Shown piece by piece: positions 1 through 11,391 of a stretch of DNA of 64,000 bases. Positions within the stretch are counted from its first letter, which is position 1. The number at the start of each line of letters is the position of its first letter. The position numbers and the translations under genes are program-made. Origin of the DNA: Termitomyces sp. T153 (Eukaryota; Basidiomycota; Agaricomycetes; Agaricales; Lyophyllaceae); contig JACKQL020000005.1 in the NCBI GenBank assembly GCA_018296165.2, forward strand, positions 124,001 to 188,000. Reading direction: 5' to 3'. The notes under the pieces are model-generated. The model was not told the origin of the DNA. It saw only the letters and a program-made list of their open reading frames with translations, and made no database searches.

Positions 1-77
1 GGATTGATCCAACTAGCCTCTGATAATGGACTTTGATTTTGTCATCATGAATGTCAGGGAGGGAATTTGGGGGTGGT

Positions 78-1082
78 TCAGGGAGGGAATGGAGAGAATG
101 ATGAAGAGGAACAGAAGATGTCTTTGCATCTAAGAGATTGTAAGTCATAAGGAGATCGATCATTGATGAAGCCTTTTTGAGAAAGCCATAGTTTACACTG
201 GTCACAATCACAATCAACCTGGATACCTAAGTATAATGTGGTAGCTCCTGAACCAATGACCTTGAAATGTTCATTGAGCTTGTGAACAAGCCAGTTGTAA
301 AGAGGGATGGAGTTGGTAGCATTTAGGCCATCATCCACATGGACACAGATAATGATGAAGAGGCAGGAACTGTCAGATAATGGAGGAATCAATGAATCAG
401 GAGGATCATCAAAATATCCAATGAAGACAGCACAGTCAACTTTGCAATGGGTAAGGCTGAGACTCTCAAGAACTTGGCACAACATAGTGTACCATTCATG
501 AGACAACTGTTTCAGACCATACAATGCACACAGCAATTGATATAGAGATGAGGTCTTGGCCTCTGGAAAACCTGGAACCTGCTTGTAATATACTTTGTGA
601 GATAATGGAGCATTCAGGAATGCTGTTTTGATGTGAAATGGTGGTAGGGTGGTAGTCATGTTTAGCTGCAAAAGCAAGGGTGATCCTAATACTGGTCATT
701 TTTGCAACAGGAGCATATGTTGAACCATAGTCCTTAGGACATTGATTAAAACCCCAAGCTACAAGTCTAGCTTTCTCCTTACTATGTAATATAGACCCTT
801 CAGCATCCAGTTTGTAGGCATAGACCCATCAGACACCAATAGGCTTACAACTGGGGGGTAATGAAGCAATCTGAAAAACTCCTTGAGCACAAAGACTCTC
901 CATTTCTCATTGCATGGCAGCACACCATACGTCAGCATCTGGTCAGCAAATTGCTTCATTATAATGTTCAGGAGCTTTGGAAAGGTTGTACATAGACTTG
1001 CTTTTGAAAGGGAGAGGATCTGGAAATGCCATAAGAGTCTTATATTCAGCCAGAGCAGAGGTTTTGAATGAGGCAAGATCAT
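78..1082 (-). pseudogene. Copia reverse transcriptase fragment
   Basis: Two frames carry parts of a copia-type RT. The N-terminal part (about 1082-700) includes recognisable KARLVAWGFNQ-like sequence, and the next part (677-78) contains KTAFLN, ALYGLKQ, VHVDD and the LYLGIQ region. In copia RTs the first catalytic Asp sits in D-V-K-T-A-F-L; here the equivalent codon gives His (HIKTAFLN). The second motif keeps its two Asp (VHVDD). Frame changes near 700 and 850 show that it cannot be translated as one protein. It belongs to the minus-strand element that covers the left edge. Confidence 0.85.
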
Positions 1083-1533
1083 ATAAGGGCTGCTGGAAAG
1101 TTGCAGCTTCTATAAGAGAATTGAAATCAGCAATTGCTGAAAGGATTTGATCAGGGAGAAGTTGGCAAGCCGATCAATCTGCTTGCAAACAAACAAGTTG
1201 TTCATTTCATGTTGCAATGTCTTCATTATACAATTGACCTTTCTCCATTGTTATAGGTTTACAATGGGGGCATTGATGAATGACAGGAGGGAATGGATTT
1301 AAGGAAGGAGATGGAATTGGTGATTCTGTAGGAGAAGATAAAGGGGGTGTTAATGTAGGCTGATTAGGACTTGATGTTGATATAGGGAGAGGAGATGATG
1401 CTCTGCTGTTGGGAGCAGACAGCATTGGGGAGAGGGGGCGGTGCTGAACATTGTGTGAACAAAGTTGACCAGGGACTGCTTCATCAAATATAACATCACA
1501 TGAGAAAAAATATTTGCCATTTAGATTGCGAAC

Positions 1534-3308
1534 TCACCATCCAATCCAATCTTCTTTGTAACTGACAAAGATAGCTTCAAATCTTTGACCAGCACCTTTT
1601 CCAAAAATTTTGCTAGGGTAGAGTATGTAGCAGCCACAACCCCATACTTGAAGATGGGAGAGGTCAGGTTTAGTACCTTCCATAATCTCATAGGGAGTAA
1701 TAAGTGAAGGAAGTGTTGAAGTGGGTAAGCAATTCTGTAAGTACTGTGCTGTCAGAATGGCTTCACCCAGAAATGACATTGGAAGGCCCAACCAAGCCAT
1801 CATTGATTCGGCTGTGTCTTCAACAGTACAAATATATTGTTCAGCTTTTCCATTTTGTTGGTGGGCATAAGGGGCAGTGTTCTGATGAGTGATACCCTGG
1901 GAGATCAAAAAATCATGTAGGTCACCTGAAATGAACTCCTTTGCATTGTCTGAATATACTGCCTTAACTCTGTTACCCAACTTGAGCTCCCAGTTTGCCT
2001 TGACTCATTTGAAGTGATTTGTCACCTGAGTTCTTGAGAAGTGCTCCAAAAATTGGAATAATCATTGAGGATTGAATGGAAATGATTAGAACAACCATTT
2101 GTGAATAATATGGGGAATGGACCACAAGAGTCCATATGCAAGAGATAACATACAGCAGAAGCTCTATGCTGAAAATGATCAAATGGACAAGCAGGTCTCT
2201 TTCCCAGGATGCAAGGTATACAATGATTGTTTGTCAAAGAACCATTGTAAGCAACTCCATTCACATAGTTCTTAATGAGAACTGCCTTTGTAGTGTCTTG
2301 TCCTGGATGCCCCAGATGCAAGTGCCATAAGGCAGGGGTTACTTCAAGACAAGGGAATAATGATGAGGCTATGGCAGGTGATGAAAAAGCCAAAATGTCT
2401 GATGATTTGGTTGGACAAATGAAACCACAGAAAAGGAATGATAAGTGGTTATGGACTGTTGCTTGCAGAGACTGGCATTTAAAAGACAAAGCTGAATTAG
2501 GGAAGAAAATAGACATTGATCCCTTCTCAAACAATAGTTTGAGATCATGTTCAACCATCAATCTGACTGACAAGAGATTAATGGGTACATCAGGGGCATG
2601 AAGACAATCTTGGAGATTAATAATAATGTGTTGACCATTCACATGAGCACAAAAATGAGCCTGTCCACAAGCCTGTGTTTTGAGTATACCACAATTTGCT
2701 GTACCAACTGGAACAGCAGCATTAGGATTGTACACCCAGAAGTATTCACAATCCCACAATATGTGTGTTGTGCATCCAGAATCCAAAATCACATTAAACT
2801 GAGTATGAATTGAGGCAAGCACCACTGAAGATGCAGTTTGTATGAATGTTTGATAGAACAAGTTGGTAGACTCATGTTTTAGAGCAGTGTAAGCAGTCAA
2901 ATCAATATTATTGGAGTTGTCATCAGCAAGAAGTACATCAGGTTCATCATTTTTGTTGACAAAAGGTAATGGAGTAGATATCTGTTGGGTATCAGTAGTG
3001 GCCAGATTTGCATGGGGACAGGAATGAGCAGGGTCTTGACCATTTTCCATCCCACCACCCTTCAACCAATAATTTTCTATCATATGTCCATACATGTTAC
3101 AATTTGAGCATTGGATTTGAGGATAAGAAGTACCCATTTCTTGATTCAAAATTGTCACAGAAGCATTATTCTGGTTTGTGTTGTGCATATTTGATAAATT
3201 AGAATTTGGTGCAGATTGTATATTTGATTGAGAATTCAAAGAAATATGGTCTTGTGGTCTGAAAGAGTCAATGTTGTTCTGCATCCATGTTTGTGACTTG
3301 AGTAGCAA
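1534..3308 (-). pseudogene. Copia gag C-terminus, protease and integrase, frameshifted
   Basis: The longer open stretch (3308-2022) holds a retroviral-type zinc knuckle, an aspartic protease motif (LDSGCTTHI) and a GAG-pre-integrase domain with its HLHLGH and CIPC zinc pairs. It continues into the start of the integrase core (HMDSCGPF). A shift near 2000 moves into a second stretch (1980-1534) with the rest of the core: SDNAKEF for the second acidic residue and QQNGKAEQ leading to the catalytic Glu region. The zinc knuckle is damaged: C-x2-C-x4-H-x4 is followed by Tyr instead of the last Cys. Domain order fixes the element as Ty1/copia. Confidence 0.85.
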
Positions 3309-4715
3309 GATCTGAAAATTTATATGCTTCCTGAGGACCAGAGTGCTCCCAAGATTCCCAAACTTCCTCTTTAAGGACTATCTAGCAATCACCATTTGGG
3401 AGTCCATTGACAAATTGCTGTGTCTTTTGCCAAGGCATAAAGTCCCAAGGAGTACCTAGTAGTTGATGAACTGCTGAATGCCATGCTTGAACCTATGCAG
3501 GAATGCCACCATTCATAGCTTGAAGTGCAAAGACTTTGGCCTTAGTGAATTCTGCAATTGATGTGCTTCCAATGCCAAAATGTTCTCTAAGGAAAGCAAG
3601 TAGATCACAAGTGGGGTGGATGGGCATGTCATATGGTCCTCCTCATTTTGGTGGAAGTGAATCCTGGATATCCTGTGATAAGTTGCCAACTAAAACATGT
3701 TCAATGATGTCATTATTATGCCAGAATACTTGATAAGCTTCTGTTTCCTCAGGTGTAGAGTCAAAATCATAGTGAGGAGGAAGAGCAACTGGACTTGTCT
3801 GATCCCTAAGGTCACCAATGTTTGGGATCCTACAAATATAGCCATGTAGCCCAATGCTGGTTATGATTTGAGACACTGCCAATTCCAACAAAACCCATTC
3901 CACAGAAGAATGTAGAAGAGGAACTGTAGCTAAAGAAGGTAATTTTGTATCAGAAATATTTATCTCTACTTGGCAAGGAGTTGGGTTCTGATGAACAGGT
4001 AAAGGATAATGAACTGGAGGTTGAACAGGGTGAAATGGTATATGCAATGAGAAATGAGGTATAGGTGGAGGAACAGGTAGAGGAACAGGTAGAGGAACAG
4101 GTAGAGGAACAGGTGGAGACACATGTGGATGTTGGAAGTTTAAAACAGGAGATTGGTCATAAAAATGATGGGCATGATCAGAAGATTGCTGGGAAACAGA
4201 AGAATTTGGCTGCAAAGAGTTAAGAGAATAAACAGGAGAAGCATGGTATTGATTTCTATATTCAGAAACAGAAGAAGACCAAGAATAAGGTAGAAGTATA
4301 TCATGGGGTTGAACAGACAGTGGTCAAGATGAATACAAACAAAGATCCTTGGGTTGTACAGAATTTGCATGGAAAGCAAGACCTAAGAGAGGATGGGAAA
4401 CAACTGGTGTATGAGGAAGAGAATTAAAATGAATATTCAGTGAATAAACAAACACAGAGCAAGGAGGTAAGACAGATGTATCTGAATAATGAGTATGAAT
4501 TGATGGTGGTGGCTGTGGTGGTCTACAAGGAGCTGGAGCATGAAAAGAATGTGGAACATGAGATGAAGTAAAATGAGGTAACTGTGTGTGAAAAAGATTA
4601 GATGAAACAGCAGGACAATGATTCTGAAACTTGTTTGGAGTATCATAAGAATGAGTAAAAGGCATGGATGTATGTGGGCAATGCGGGTTTCAGTGGTCAT
4701 GGTTGGGTGGTCCAA
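3309..4715 (-). pseudogene. Gag-like Pro-rich N-terminal region of the copia element
   Basis: Several overlapping open stretches on the minus strand (4715-4324, then 4215-3643) encode low-complexity protein rich in Pro, His and Ser. The part nearest the zinc knuckle (about 3750-3300) has the acidic and hydrophobic character of a copia capsid. An exact 12-bp tandem repeat at 4070-4117 (GGAACAGGTAGA, four copies, the last with one change) encodes Pro-Val-Pro-Leu units. I cannot name a start codon, and the frame is broken at least twice. Assignment rests mainly on position upstream of the protease. Confidence 0.55.
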
Positions 4716-4999
4716 CTAACTCAGCCCTGATCAATGGTCCTGGAGCAGGGAAACCCAAGATGTTGGGGCCTGGGTGGAGAGGACAATTAGACTGTCAATT
4801 CCCAGTTGCATGGTGTGACATGATGGGGACAAGAAAACAAAGAAAAATGGCAAATGACAACAATTGACAACCTCATATAGGTGGCCATGAGTAGCCAATA
4901 AGCAGATACAAATAGTGAGTTGTTCCAATGGTCCAGATCTCAAAGGAGACCTATAACCTGGAGTCCTAGACCTAAATAGACACAAATAACAGAAAGAGA

Positions 5000-5167
5000 G
5001 CCTCAGTGTTGTGTCTATGAAGAGGGAAACAACTATATTAGTATATTTAAATAGACACAAATAACCAAAAGAGCTATTGTATCATATGAGTATCAGTAGA
5101 GGACTCAAACAACAAATGAGCAAGTACTTACAGCCTCAGTGTTGCATCTATGAAGAGGAAAACAACT
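5000..5167. repeat. Pair of 35-bp direct repeats near the copia 5' end
   Basis: Bases 5000-5034 and 5133-5167 match at 32 of 35 positions (GCCTCAGTGTTG then TG or CA, then TCTATGAAGAGG). A second interleaved repeat (TAAATAGACACAAATAAC) occurs at about 4974 and 5048. The TG/CA difference between the copies suggests an ancestral CG. These are probably tandem units of the element's 5' leader. Confidence 0.6.
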
Positions 5168-5193
5168 GAGGCTGGAGAAGGAGGAATTGTGAA

Positions 5194-5388
5194 TGAGGTG
5201 GCAAAATACATGTGACCTGATTGAATGCATGGAGATAAGGATAAATATAGCCCAACAAAGTGATAATAGCACAAGGCCACTCTATCTAGATCTACAAGCA
5301 ATGATGTAGATTGATTGAATAACAGTATATGTGGGCAGGGGAATGCATGTTTGTGTCCAATGCAAGATGTCAATAATGGTACAACACA
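5194..5388 (-). repeat. LTR-like segment, related to 15080-15272
   Basis: The segment runs from TGAGGTGG to ACAACACA, so it has TG...CA ends. It is clearly homologous to 15080-15272, especially over its right-hand 130 bp. Differences are mostly CG in the distal copy against CA or TG here. It may be the 5' LTR of the neighbouring minus-strand copia element or an unrelated solo LTR. Confidence 0.5.
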
Positions 5389-8134
5389 TACCATACTCAT
5401 GCCACAGATTTACCAACCACATCATCACGTTCTCTGTACATCCCCCCCTCCTTCCTTCCCTTTCCTTTCCCCCCTAGTTTAAGCATGCCCTCACCTCACA
5501 CACAGGTCCTTTATGGCCTCTTCCTAACCTTCACCAAATTCAGTGTGGGACTCTGCATGTTCATCATTGCAGCTTAAGTATGTCCTACAGCCATGCATGG
5601 GCATTATTCTGGGATGGTGTCTGCATGTGGGAAGGCAGGTGCTTTTGGAGGGGGGGTGCATGGGTTTGTCTTTTTTGTGTTTTGTACTTTGTTTTTAGTT
5701 TTTGGGGTGGACTTGAATGCTGCTTTTGTTCTTGTTTTGTTTTGGATTGGATTGGGTTGGGTGCCAAAGTGTTCTGCCCCCATTGTCAAAGGTGTATGAT
5801 CTAGGATACTCAATATCCAAACTCAAACCATCTACCCACCCACCCATCATCCCCAGCTTTTGGCAGCTCAGGAACTGTATGAGGCAACATGGGCTTGTTC
5901 TGGATTGCAAGCAGTATGTTGGTGTCTCAGTAATGCTGATAAGACCCATTTGTCACTGAGCACCATTTTTGGCATTTTGGACTGAGCAGCAGCTGACTAT
6001 TTTGACATGGGACAAGTCATGACACTTAGCACATGAGGCCTAGCCCCAAGATCTGGATTGACATAGCCTTTGCATGGGATTTGAGTGACCACAAGACTTA
6101 TCAATCATGAACAATATCACATGGAGTCTAGACTTAGGGTCTAGAACAACAAGGCTGAAACCACTCTTAGTAACAATTGCTAGTGATTTTTTTGGCAAGA
6201 ACACAGCTTTTCCCCCATATATGGACATATTGCCAGTATTGACATCAGACTTGCCCTTTTTGAGATTTATTGCATTTATGCACCACATAGACTTTGCTTA
6301 TTTTTTTCACTTGATTACAGATTGACACTTTGTATGTATCATAAACACTTTGGCAGATGCTGTTGCTAGTGGCAACTATTTGTTTCTTTTCCCATACTAT
6401 ACCTTTGAACAGTATAAATACTGCCTGTACATAGACACTCCACCATTGAACCTTACCCTTATTGAATCATATCCCCCATTGAATCATACTACTCTCTCTA
6501 TCTCTAAGCTTACCAGCTTGAGATTTCATTTTGTCTCTATTGCTCACTCCCTCCATTGACAATGACTTTTTAACAAGTCTTGCTGACCTCATCTTTGACT
6601 TTGTGTAGCACCAATTGTGGGTGGCCTTAGCATTAATTTGATTTAGCAACACTAGCAACTATGGCTGGCAACTAATTTGTGTTTGTCCTCTTTTCAAGCC
6701 TCTTTATTGCCACTACCCCTTTTTCTACTCAAACCTCTCTTGGACCTCTTATGTTTGCTTTACCTCAGCAATGCTTTTGCCTTCATTTGTTTTCCTTCTC
6801 TCTCTCACTAGCAATTTCTTGTTACCATCTAGCAACTTAGGCTAGCAATAGCAACTCTTCCAACTTCACACCCACATTTGCTCTCATTTTCTGGGACAGT
6901 TACTGACTTGCCCTCTACTATCAACTTCCTACTGCCAGCTACCCTATCTAGTGACTAGTGTTAGGTCCTCTTTTTAGGTTTCCTGCATGGCACTAGGCAG
7001 CATAGGAGCACATCAATGCTCATCTCAAACAGATAGATAGATATCTGATATCTGTGAGACAGTATAGGACTCTGTGTGTTTGGTGTGCTTGTGTCAGTGT
7101 TCTTTGTTCATCCATTACACAGGAGGGTATTGCAAGGGAGGATCAGGAGGTGGGTTGGGTTTGTCTCTCTTCCTCTCCCTCCCTCTCCCCATCATACACA
7201 TACTCACAACTCACAACTCACCATTCACCACAACACAAATACTAATCTGACGTACAGTTCTGGGCATACCTTGAGATGCATGGGTACGATACACATCACA
7301 TGGAGACCAGGGGTTTGGGTTTGGGTGTGGGTTTGGGCATGGAAGATGGGGACAAGAAGCATGGGGATGAGGGGGAGAAGGCTGTTTAGTGTGGGTTGCA
7401 TGGGGTGTGGTGGGTTGGAATTGGAATTGGAATTGGAGTTGGAGTTGCAATTGGAATTGGAATTGTTTAGGATTTAAGGATTCAAGGATTGGGAGTTATA
7501 TTCAAGTTATCTATGTTATATTATGTTATGTACATATTACCTCAGACAGAAGTTTTGATATATGAATGTGTAGCTTTGATGAAGTACACAAAGTACAACA
7601 ATGTCTAGTACTGGATTGAATAGTAGACCATCACAATTGCAATCATGATGAGTTGAACAAGTGGCACAGGTAAGGGGATTGATGATAATGATATAATGAT
7701 ATATAAGTTACAGCCAGTACATCACTAAGGCAGTAGCATTTATTTGATCAGTTGCAAATAGCCTGAGTCTGAGTCTGAGAGGTTGTGAAGTCAAAAAACA
7801 GTAGTATACACTTACTATACATGATGGTTGTCATATCATCAATCAATACAAAAACTCAGAGTGCCACCAAGGCCAGATGGGTGAGTAGTATATGTATCCA
7901 GGATTTGCTCTTAGATTTCAGAGTTTTTTGATGGAGTGCCATGATGAATGCAGTATATGCATGTATATGTGTCCTCCAAATCTGAAACTTTCTGTGTTTC
8001 CTCAACTTCCAGTGTGTCCAATATAAATGCTCTTCATAAATTTGCTTGTTGTTGTTATTCACTACACTGCACTTGCCTTTCAATCCAGGGATGCAGCCCT
8101 GATTAATGATGGGCCTGGAGAAATTTTGGGCCTA
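5389..8134. other. CpG-poor region without a recognisable gene
   Basis: Open stretches here are short and of low complexity. A hexanucleotide microsatellite (TTGGAA with variants) lies at 7415-7465, and G/T-rich GGTTTGGG-like runs at about 7310-7340. Composition matches the adjoining transposons (AT-rich, CpG nearly absent), so this is probably old decayed repeat DNA. Confidence 0.6.
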
Positions 8135-10886
8135 CAGTCAAACCTCTCATAACCGATGGCCCTTGTAACTGATAACCCCTTCAATCTGATGGGTTTTTGG
8201 CATCCACAAACTTGGTTTGCAGGAAAATTTGATAACCCTCCAATACCCAATATTTGATGGGTCCCAGGAAGGGTCATAACCAATAATTTGCCCAGAAAAT
8301 ATAGATTTTCATTATAGTTAATTGGTTTTCCATAAGTATATGATGGAAAAATCACTGTATTTGTAATTTAATGGCAAAATGAGAAAAAAAAAAGATACAT
8401 ACAACAATGGATTTCCAGTTTCAGGTCATGTGACTTTGACAATGACATTGGGCTCCATGCATGTGCAGAACCTGATGTCATATTTCCCACAGTTCATTTC
8501 TGTAAATCTACAGTCCCCAGAAGTTGCCCTTACACCCTCCCTCTCTGACAATGCCAAAGAATCCTCTTGAGATCATCAAAGCAGGCATCTCATGACTCAA
8601 ATCAGAGATAGAACTGCATAAACAAGATCTTCTTGCATGACTCTCAAGGAAGGAGGCTATCTTGGATGCTGACAAGATGTGGCTGGACCACAATGGGAAC
8701 CTGGTTGATGAAGAACAGGTTCTAGAGCTCCTTGAAAGGGCTTCCAACTACAAGCATGGGCTGGATCAATTGGATTAACAGCAAAAAAGTATTGTTAAGT
8801 GGCTAAAAGAGCTTGGAGAAGGTTTCAAAACAAGGTTGATTTGAAAAGAAAGTGCCATAAGCTTGTACTTACTTGCCAGTAAGATTTACCAAGAGCTAAG
8901 ATCTAACTTGACAGGACCTAAGAACCACAACTTCAAACCACATGCAGAGAAGAAGGAGAAGAAGCCTGTTTTTACCCAAAAGGAGAATGCAATGTTTTTA
9001 CCAAAACAGAGAATGCAACGTTAAAGCAGAAGATCAAAATCCTGGTTTGGCATCACAAAAACAAGTCCAAAACAGCAGCATATTGGAACAAAAAGTATCC
9101 CAATCTGAAACTCATGCAACCACAGATTTCAGATTGGATAGAAATGGAGGATGAGCTTCAGAAACAATATGCTGAGGCTTTGGCAAGAGGACAAACAGGA
9201 AATGCAAAGCAAGAAAAGCTGAGCAAGAACCCTGAGGTAAATGAGATGCTTGAGTTGTGGGTTTACAAAGCAATGTGTGATGGAGTTGACCTTTCTGGGG
9301 ACATACTCAAAGCAAAATGGAACCACTTTGCTGATCTTGTTGGGGTTCCAACTGATGAGAGAATCAGTTGCAGTAGTGGGTGGTTGGATTGGTTCAAGAA
9401 GCAATTTGGTCTGAGAAGCTTCAAGTGTCATGGAGAGGCTGGTTCTGCAAATCCTGAAGATGTTGAAGCTGAACACAAATGTGTTTGGGAATTGATCACT
9501 AAACATGGATTCCAACTGAAGGATATTTTCAGCATGGATGAAACTGGACTCTTTTGGGTGTAAGCTGTCTTTCAAATTATCAATGAGCGGGAACTCATGT
9601 TTTATCCAGAATGCCTCCTGATTGTGGTCTCACAACAAAACAGATATCTGGTGTCAAAGGAAACAAGAAATGGTTGACTTTTGCACTCACCATAGATGCC
9701 ACAGGTACAGAGAAACTCCCACCAATGATCATTGGAAAAGCCAAACTTCCATGAGCTTTTTCCAAAGGAAGAGTGGAGCTCAACTTGGATTTCACTGGAA
9801 AAGCAATGCAAAGGCTTGGATGACAACAGTTCTATATCAGGAGTGGATACATGATTGGGATGCCAAGTTACAGTGCAAGGGATGCCATATTCTTTTATTA
9901 CAGGACAATTTCAGTGTCCATACCCCTCCAGATGACTTCACAAACATCATTGTCAAAAACTTCAAACCTCATTTGACAGTGCATGTCCAGCCAGCTGATG
10001 CAGGCATTATTTGTTGCTTCAAAGCTCATTACCATGCTCACTTTGTAAATCATGCTGTTGATTGCTATGATCATGATATCCCTCCAGCTGAGATCTATGA
10101 TCTCAACATCCTTGAAGCATTACAAATAGCAGACACTGCATGGAAGGAAGTTGACACTACTACCATCTGGAACTGTTGGAACAAGACTGGGATTCTACCT
10201 GATGAACTCATCAAACCAAGTGCTGCCAATGGTCCCACTTCTGCCCCATCTGTCCCTGTTTCATTTCTTCTCAATGCCAAGCCTGCAGATGCTATGAATG
10301 CAGCAGATGTTGAAGTTCAAAAGGCCTTATCTTATCTTGAACAGCATGGAGTCCTTCAACACAAAAACCGGATGGATATTGATGAATTACTTAACCCAAT
10401 CAATGAGAACAAGATGTATGCAGATGGAATTGCTAAGGAGGAGATTGAGAAGGATATTTTCTTGGCAGTGGTTGAACATCAAAAGGGAGAACAGAACCAA
10501 GAAGAGAAGGGCAGTGATGCCGTGGATGACAGTGAAGTGATCAGTGTGAAGCCATCATGTCAGGAAGCACTCAATGCAGCTTCAACTATCCCAAGGTACG
10601 TGTCTGATATGGATCAGCAATACGCATGCCAGTTAGAAGGTATTCTTGCAAGTTTTGTGCACCAAACATGCCTTGAGGAATTCCAGTCTCTTCAGCCTAC
10701 TACTCTTAACAAATATTTCACTAAAACTTTGAATAGTCATTAGCAGTGATGTATATAATGTCTACTTATACTAAAAGGAAGCATTAAAAGAGACTCTACA
10801 ACAACCCCTCTTATACCCGATACTCCCTAATAACCGATACTTTTTGGCTTCCACGGAGGGGCCATCGGTTACGAGAGGTTTGACTG
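8135..10886 (+). mobile_element. pogo/Tigger-type DNA transposon with intact ends
   Basis: The element has 28-bp terminal inverted repeats: left arm 8135-8162 and right arm 10859-10886, starting CAGTCAAACCTCTC. They differ at one base, a CG in the right arm that is CA in the left. Both ends are flanked by TA (8133-8134 and 10887-10888), the duplication expected of the Tc1/mariner superfamily. Inside is a DDE_1 transposase with a CENP-B-like helix-turn-helix, which places it in the pogo/Tigger branch. A short sub-repeat (TAACCGATAC) lies just inside the right arm. Total length is 2752 bp. The ends are well preserved, but the coding sequence is disabled. Confidence 0.9.
8551..10743 (+). pseudogene. 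pogo-type transposase, multiply disabled
   Basis: A frame opens at ATG 8551 and runs, with stops at 8593 (TGA), 8638 (TGA), 8776 (TAA) and 8842 (TGA), to about 8993. A 26-bp tandem duplication (8968-8993 and 8994-9019) then shifts the frame into a CENP-B-like DNA-binding region (KTAAYWNKKYPNLK, WIEMEDEL). The catalytic domain has SMDETGLFW (first Asp), LLQDNFSVH (second Asp) and QPADAG (third Asp), a DDD triad. A GT-AG intron at 9560-9609 (50 nt) would join the frame across the apparent stop at 9562. Another frameshift falls at about 9750-9775. About 150 residues precede the DNA-binding domain, which is unusual for pogo proteins. Stop is TAG 10741-10743. Confidence 0.85.
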
Positions 10887-10888
10887 TA

Positions 10889-11391
10889 GTAACACAATGA
10901 CACAATGGCTTGTTTCACTGATCATCATCAAATTCAGCAAGACAAATGTAAGCGTGTTGATCTCCAATTTCGCTGATAGGCAAGCTGCTGGATTGCGCGT
11001 GCGAAACATCGAAACATCTGTGCCACCCCCCCCTCCTCCGCCTACCTCGACGACTCCCTCAATACCTACGCCCACCTCGGCCTCCCCCAGCCCTTCATCC
11101 ACCTCCTCGGCCCCCACTCCATCAGCAAGACAAAGGCAAGCGTCCCAATCTCCAATACGCTGATCGACAAGCTGCTGAATCGCGCGCGATTGTAAGTAAT
11201 GAACCAAACAGTGACTTGAATCCGGACCACAGCTTAGTACTCTTCCAAAGTATCCCCTTTGACTTCTCCTTTGATGGTACTTACAATTTCGTGGTTCTCC
11301 GAGTACAGGCAGATAGTATCAGAAGGTCAATGGGCTCTTCGTTTCATTGGGTTTGCAGGCTTGAAAGCCAGCCAACTATTCTTGCGAAGAA
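10889..11391 (+). other. Gene remnant of unknown family with internal direct repeat
   Basis: CpG content rises abruptly here. A frame beginning after the stop at 10978 reads AYLDDSLNTYAHLGLPQPF, then ISKTKASVPISNTLIDKLL to about 11190. It can be spliced (GTAAGT near 11191 to CCACAG near 11230) into a further open stretch ending at TGA around 11390. There is no upstream Met. About 68 bp at 10937-11004 are imperfectly repeated at 11125-11192. I do not recognise the protein. It may be the 3' part of a gene cut by the pogo insertion next to it, or a decayed duplicate. Confidence 0.3.

Larger units (their letters stand above)
1..5388 (-). mobile_element. Decayed Ty1/copia retrotransposon, truncated by the window start
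   Basis: Reading the minus strand from high to low coordinates gives gag-like Pro-rich sequence (about 4715-3640), zinc knuckle, protease, GAG-pre-integrase and integrase (3308-1534), then reverse transcriptase (1082-78). This is the order protease-integrase-RT, diagnostic of Ty1/copia rather than Ty3. The frame is broken many times, so it is non-functional. The RNase H end and the 3' LTR would lie left of base 1. A 195-bp segment at 5194-5388 is the best candidate for its LTR, because a related copy stands alone at 15080-15272, but the LTR-to-gag spacing (about 480 bp) and lack of a clear primer binding site leave that uncertain. CpG is almost absent throughout. Confidence 0.85.

Noticed and set aside
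5580..5960. Cluster of overlapping short frames on both strands
   Set aside because: G/T-rich low-complexity DNA in a CpG-depleted block; no consistent frame or motif.
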